Shown: piece after piece, positions 31,101-34,492 of the stretch | Layout of the letters: every line of letters begins with the position of its first letter | Numbering within the stretch: the first letter of the stretch is position 1 | Assembly (NCBI GenBank): GCA_031276175.1 | Contig: JAISNP010000124.1 | Coordinates: 1-34,492 of the forward strand | Reading direction: 5' to 3' | DNA: 34,492 nt | Origin: Tannerella sp. | GTDB lineage: Bacteria; Bacteroidota; Bacteroidia; Bacteroidales; Tannerellaceae | Translations under genes and position numbers: made by a program | Notes under the pieces: model-generated | What the model was told of the DNA's origin: nothing | Seen by the model: only the letters and a program-made list of their open reading frames with translations | The model's database searches: none

Positions 31101-34100
31101 AACACAGGCGTCACGCCGGCAACGGCTACCATCACCGTCATGCCGCACATCAACGGCTGCGCCGGTACGCAGCAGACGTTCACCATTACGGTCAATCCGA
31201 CGGCTAAAGTCAATCCGGTACCCAACGACACGGTCTGCAACGGCGGTGCGACGGCGGCGATAAATTTCGGTTCGCCGACAGCCGGCGCGACGCCGATACG
31301 CTACAAGTGGGAGAAGATAAACAATCTTACCGAATTTCCCGTCAACGGCGCCGGCAACATCCCCGCGCAGAATCTTACAAACAGCACCTCCACATTCCTG
31401 CGCGACAGCATCGTGGTGACGCCGTATTTTGAGGGCTTCGAGAGTTGCCCCGGCACGAAGGATACGTTCCTTGTGATTGTCAATCCGACGCCGCGAGTCA
31501 TTCCGACGACCGACACTGCGATATGCCACGGCGGCTCGACGGCGGCAATCGCTTTCGGCTCGACGGTAACGGGCGCGTCGCCGCTGCGATACAAGTGGAC
31601 AAACCTGAACAACTCCACCGGGCTTTCCTCCGGCGGATACGACAATATCAACGCGACGGCTCTCACAAACAGTACCGTCGGCGCCCTGCGCGACAGCATC
31701 GTGGTGACGCCGTATTTTGAAGGCTTCGAGAGTTGCTCCGGGCCGAAGGATACGTTCCATATTACCATCAATCCGAAGGCGCACGTCATTCCGACGCCCA
31801 ACGACACGGTTTGCAACGGCGCGACGGTGGCGCCAAAGACTTTCGGTACAAACGTATCGCCGAACCTTACCGTAAAGTACAAATGGAAGGCTACCAGCCA
31901 CACGCTGCTCGGTCTGACTGACGGTTCGGGTGAAGGAAACATTTCGTTCAACTTGGCTGCGAGCAACACCGGCACATCCCCGCGGACGGACACCGTGACG
32001 GTGACGCCGTATATAGACGGCTTCGACGGCTGCCCCGGCACGACGGATACGTTCCTTATTACCGTGAATCCGACGCCGACAATCAAACCGACAAGCGACA
32101 CCACGATATGCAACGGCGTGACGCTGACGCCAACCGCCTTCGGCACGACCGTGACGGACGCAACGGTGATATACAAATGGAAAGTCTCCAACCCCGCGCT
32201 GCTCGGCTTGAGCGCCCCCGGTACGGGCGAGGGAAACATTACGTTCGGCTCTGCCGCCAACCCCGGCTTTACGCCGGTGAAGGATACCGTGACGGTGACG
32301 CCGTATATAGACGGCTTCGACGGCTGCCCCGGCGCAACGGATACATTTATTGTTACCGTCAATCCCGCGCCGCAAGTCATTCCGACAGCCGACACCACGG
32401 TTTGCAACGACGGAACGCTGCCGCCGAAGACTTTCAACACGACCGTGACGGGCGCAACCGTGACGTACAAATGGAAAGTGACCAACCACACGCGGTACGG
32501 CCTGAGTCAGGAGACGGGTACCGGAAACATTCCGTTCACCTCTGCGAGCAACACAGGTACTGCCCCGCGAACGGATACCGTAACGGTGACGCCGTTTATC
32601 GACGGCTTCGCAGGAAGCTGCCCCGGCGTAACGGATACGTTCCTTATCACCGTCAATCCGACGCCGACAATCATTCCCACGCTCAACGACACGGTTTGCC
32701 ACAACGCGACGGTGTCGCTGAAGACTTTCAACACGACCGTGACGGACGCGACGGTGATCTATAAATGGAAAGCCACCAACCACTCGCAACTCGGCTTGGA
32801 TGCCGCTACGGGTACCGGAAACATTACGTTTACCCACCCGGCGACCAACGGCGGCACATCCCCGCGGACGGACACCGTGACGGTTACGCCGTATATCTCC
32901 GGTTTCGACGGCTGCCCCGGCGCAACGGATACGTTCCTTATTACCGTCAATCCCGCGCCGCAAGTCTACGACCCTGCCGACACCACGGTTTGCCACAACG
33001 TATCGGTGGATCTGCCCGTTTTCACTACGCCGGTAACAGGTACAACTCCGCCGGTGACATATACATGGGCAAACTCGGGCGCTGACATCGGAATTGGCGC
33101 TGCGAGCGGTTCGGGAGACATCTCGACGTTCACCCCCGCCAACACCGGCAACACGCCGTTAAAGGCCATCATCACCGTCACGCCGCATATCGGCGGTTGC
33201 GACGGTACGCCGGTAATGTTCAATATTACCGTCAATCCCGCGCCGCAAGTCAACGACCCTGCCGACACCACGGTTTGCAAAGGCGCGACGGTGACGCTGC
33301 CCGGTTTCACTACGCCGGTAACAGGTACAACTCCGGCAGTCACATATACATGGGTGAACTCGAACACCGGCATCGGACTCGCTGCGAACGGTTCGGGTAA
33401 TCTCCCGCCGTTCATCGCCGCCAACGCCGGCAACACGCCGTTAACGGCTACCGTTACCGTCACGCCGCATATCGGCGGTTGCGACGGTACGCCGAAAATG
33501 TTCGATATTACCGTCAATCCCGCGCCGCAAGTCTACGACCCTGCCGACACCACGGTTTGCAGCGGCGTGCCGGTGACGCTGCCCGTTTTCACTACGCCGG
33601 TAACAGGTACAACTCCGCCGGTGACATATACATGGACAAATTCGAACACCGTCATCGGACTCGCTGCGAGCGGTTCGGGCAATATCCCGTCGTTCAACTC
33701 CGTCAACACCGGCAACGCGCCGTTGACGGCTACCATTACCGTTACGCCGCATATCGGCAGTTGCGACGGTCAGTCGGAAACGTTCACTGTTAAAGTCAAT
33801 CCCGCACCGACGGTCTACCCCACGCCAAACGATACGGTCTGCACCGGCGAGACGGTACCGGCAAAGACTTTCGGCACATCCGTTACGGGCGTCGGCGTGA
33901 TCTACAAATGGAAGGCGACCAACCATTCGCAACTCGGACTGGGTGCAGCTACGGGTGAGGGAAGCATTTCGTTTACCAACCCGGCGACCAACGGCGGCAC
34001 ATCTCCGCGGACGGATACCGTGTTTGTGACGCCCCATATCGCAGGCTTCGACGTCTGCCCCGGCACAACGGATACGTTCCTTATTACCGTGAATCCCAGG

Positions 34101-34492
34101 GCGACGGTGAACGCAATCGCGGATGTCGTGTACTACGACGGACAGTCGGTAGCCCCACTGACGGCCGTAACGCCGACTACGCCGGCTACAGACGTCACCT
34201 TCAGCTGGACAAACAGCAATCCGTCGATCGGCCTTCCCGCATCCGGCGTCGGGGCGACGATTCCGGCATTTACAGCCCTCAATTCGACGGCAAGCCCGAT
34301 CATCGCCACAATCACCGTGACGCCGAAATTCAAAGGCTGCGCCGGCACGCAGGAGCAGTTTACGATCACCGTGAGACCAAAGCCCACAATCACCTATCAC
34401 TACAACGGCGGTACGCCGCCGGCCTCGCCCAACCCGACGAATTATGTGGTAGGCGTGGGATGCACCGTGAACAACGAGCCGACAAGGCTGGG
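28104..34492 (+). CDS. Giant secreted adhesin: C-type lectin, InlB and PKD-like repeats; 3' end outside window
   Basis: One frame runs from ATG 28104 to the window end without a stop: 2129 codons plus two bases. Residues 1-22 are a signal peptide (MKRKLLIITGMLFCILSFCRAA). Residues 155-336 form a C-type lectin-like domain (GYLATITSEEEQ, WIGGTRAK, KWSTNEPNN, ACNGYLVEY). Residues 355-475 are DUF11-like (YYGDEITYTIHATNAS). Residues 490-576 resemble a divergent InlB B-repeat, and 582-646 are a typical Listeria-Bacteroides (Flg_new) repeat ending DLTAKWT. From 652 onward come PKD-like repeats of about 95-98 residues, each opening PxxDTxCxG and ending TITVNP. The last visible residues (ITYHYNGGTPP) look like another InlB-type repeat. 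It is a surface or secreted adhesin; a C-terminal anchor or type IX sorting domain would lie outside the window. Confidence 0.93.
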   Translation, partial: MKRKLLIITGMLFCILSFCRAALTVDLGGAQFQSGYYTFPDATVTEGVAGDKGYVIRFMFTRAVSSGDVITLPALPAGLPIGWTEQTSISTQYVRVVAAPSSSSGATAAQLQAFLRQVQVKFDSGKQGQGVTVLISDNVADAGRSIFYSSDTEHYYEYVAHGGIYWSAAYNAALDKRFMGLKGYLATITSEEEQTLLASIASNNQGWIGGTRAKLKWATDGSGKLDLSGGGNTAGILSSTTSDNYWYWAAGPEWDATKDASHPSGNPEGAIFYGKVRYNSTGTEISSLPLTYSYNKWSTNEPNNASTEYVAHLLSAGPWNDYYNYNTACNGYLVEYYQGELEGPSSSTTVGFNCTKTAQVGGTVNAGTAGSPVTVYYGDEITYTIHATNASEDNPAVTVTDVVQAGLDVIEPSISNGGTYNSSTRTVTWSLTLTANGGNTDVTFKAKPSVAGGGDAAALTLSNSATVHCINKGNPMTITTNSTYHQVKRAKVTFAVDEPAAATLTVTHNPWTVDYARTLGNANVDATVTANPGYTFNSWSYPAYTDLKSASRPGSSDASYSDFTVYGDMTVTANFDTIVYDINYTLNDGTNNGSNPAQYHVKTPTITLQTPTRAGYHFDGWESAGSAVTEIQQGSTGNVDLTAKWTEITVDQIPNDTICNGDAIPAITFTSAGQTYVDSYNWSVNNHTLLGLSNSSGNVSAGSPLTFAGPTSNPGATPLTDTITVTPKEGANAGTPMKFAVTVNPTPTVDAVPNDTVCHGATVPQINFTTPVSGAVPAVTYSWVRTGDNVGFAATSGTSDNIPSFTANNTGTSPLTATITVTPHINGCAGTPESFTITVNPTPTVNPVPNDTVCHNGTVATKNFGTTVTNATVVYKWKATNHTLLGLTSATGTGSMTFGAATNSSLSPRTDTVTVTPYIEGFNDCPGTPATFLITVNPTPTVNAVPNDTVCNGATVPQINFSTQITGAVPAVTYTWTSTGAGIGLAVSGSDNIPSFTAANTGVTPATATITVMPHINGCAGTQQTFTITVNPTAKVNPVPNDTVCNGGATAAINFGSPTAGATPIRYKWEKINNLTEFPVNGAGNIPAQNLTNSTSTFLRDSIVVTPYFEGFESCPGTKDTFLVIVNPTPRVIPTTDTAICHGGSTAAIAFGSTVTGASPLRYKWTNLNNSTGLSSGGYDNINATALTNSTVGALRDSIVVTPYFEGFESCSGPKDTFHITINPKAHVIPTPNDTVCNGATVAPKTFGTNVSPNLTVKYKWKATSHTLLGLTDGSGEGNISFNLAASNTGTSPRTDTVTVTPYIDGFDGCPGTTDTFLITVNPTPTIKPTSDTTICNGVTLTPTAFGTTVTDATVIYKWKVSNPALLGLSAPGTGEGNITFGSAANPGFTPVKDTVTVTPYIDGFDGCPGATDTFIVTVNPAPQVIPTADTTVCNDGTLPPKTFNTTVTGATVTYKWKVTNHTRYGLSQETGTGNIPFTSASNTGTAPRTDTVTVTPFIDGFAGSCPGVTDTFLITVNPTPTIIPTLNDTVCHNATVSLKTFNTTVTDATVIYKWKATNHSQLGLDAATGTGNITFTHPATNGGTSPRTDTVTVTPYISGFDGCPGATDTFLITVNPAPQVYDPADTTVCHNVSVDLPVFTTPVTGTTPPVTYTWANSGADIGIGAASGSGDISTFTPANTGNTPLKAIITVTPHIGGCDGTPVMFNITVNPAPQVNDPADTTVCKGATVTLPGFTTPVTGTTPAVTYTWVNSNTGIGLAANGSGNLPPFIAANAGNTPLTATVTVTPHIGGCDGTPKMFDITVNPAPQVYDPADTTVCSGVPVTLPVFTTPVTGTTPPVTYTWTNSNTVIGLAASGSGNIPSFNSVNTGNAPLTATITVTPHIGSCDGQSETFTVKVNPAPTVYPTPNDTVCTGETVPAKTFGTSVTGVGVIYKWKATNHSQLGLGAATGEGSISFTNPATNGGTSPRTDTVFVTPHIAGFDVCPGTTDTFLITVNPRATVNAIADVVYYDGQSVAPLTAVTPTTPATDVTFSWTNSNPSIGLPASGVGATIPAFTALNSTASPIIATITVTPKFKGCAGTQEQFTITVRPKPTITYHYNGGTPPASPNPTNYVVGVGCTVNNEPTRL
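30060..34383 (+). repeat. PKD-like domain repeats, 14 clear copies plus one degenerate
   Basis: The opening motif (NDTVC or DTTVC with a following Gly or Asn) recurs about every 280-300 bases: near 30062, 30356, 30650, 30938, 31220, 31499, 31795, 32087, 32384, 32683, 32972, 33254, 33539 and 33824. A degenerate copy near 34115 has lost the Cys. Two subtypes are visible, one with YKWKATNHTLLGL and ending VTPYIDGFDGCPG, the other with TYTWTNSNT and ending VTPHIGGCDG. DNA identity between neighbouring copies is high, especially 32972-33780. Confidence 0.9.

Noticed and set aside
30768-32996. 742-codon open frame on the minus strand
   Set aside because: It is antisense to the PKD-like repeats. 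The composition (Arg-rich, repeats mirroring the sense units) and lack of any domain show it is a shadow of repetitive GC-rich coding sequence.

Overview
The window looks like chromosomal DNA of a member of the Bacteroidota, most likely Bacteroidales. The grounds are promoters of the TTTG / TAnnTTTG type, almost no Shine-Dalgarno sequences, and families typical of the phylum: DUF2851, DUF3108, a Big_5-type lipoprotein, paired lepB genes next to WbqC, an S9B peptidase, and a very large surface protein with PKD-like and InlB-type repeats. No rRNA, tRNA, CRISPR array, complete insertion sequence or phage gene was seen.

Layout. (1) 1-3610, minus strand: a tight housekeeping operon dapB - lepB - second lepB-like gene - wbqC (cut by the window start). 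(2) 3724-7777, plus strand: DUF2851 protein, a Big_5-like lipoprotein and a DUF3108 protein. (3) 7778-8917: an AT-rich spacer, an array of 21-bp palindromic repeats that reads as a repetitive small ORF on both strands, and an unknown 218-aa protein. (4) 8941-19102, minus strand: a polysaccharide-utilisation block in the order kduI, GH106-like rhamnosidase, two full-length GH28-like beta-helix proteins, a half-length relative, and a heparinase II/III-like lyase. The combination suggests breakdown of a rhamnose- and uronate-containing polymer of the pectin/rhamnogalacturonan type, with KduI processing the unsaturated uronate released by a lyase. No SusC/SusD pair, sensor or transporter lies in the window. 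A 42-bp hairpin repeat array lies inside this block. (5) 19269-22723, plus strand, visibly more AT-rich: a cytidylyltransferase-GHMP kinase fusion coupled to rmlA, then an OmpA-family protein with a consensus promoter and a strong terminator. (6) 22787-27069: a 240-nt non-coding element, then a minus-strand operon of collagen-motif lipoprotein, THUMP-type rRNA methyltransferase and DPP-IV-like peptidase. (7) 27070-28103: about 1 kb without a clear gene but full of structure: a roughly 21-bp repeat, a perfect 46-bp inverted repeat with a nested 15-bp inverted repeat, a heptanucleotide array, a promoter and a run of eight G. (8) 28104 to the window end, plus strand: one uninterrupted frame of more than 2129 codons encoding a secreted adhesin (C-type lectin domain, DUF11-like domain, two InlB-type repeats, 14 PKD-like repeats plus one degenerate copy).

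Most unusual: the recurring intergenic arrays with periods of 21, 42, about 21 and 7 bp, three of them built around dyad-symmetric cores; the nested inverted repeat upstream of the adhesin; the nucleotidyltransferase-kinase fusion; a signal-peptidase paralogue without its catalytic lysine; and GH28 relatives that keep only part of the family active site.
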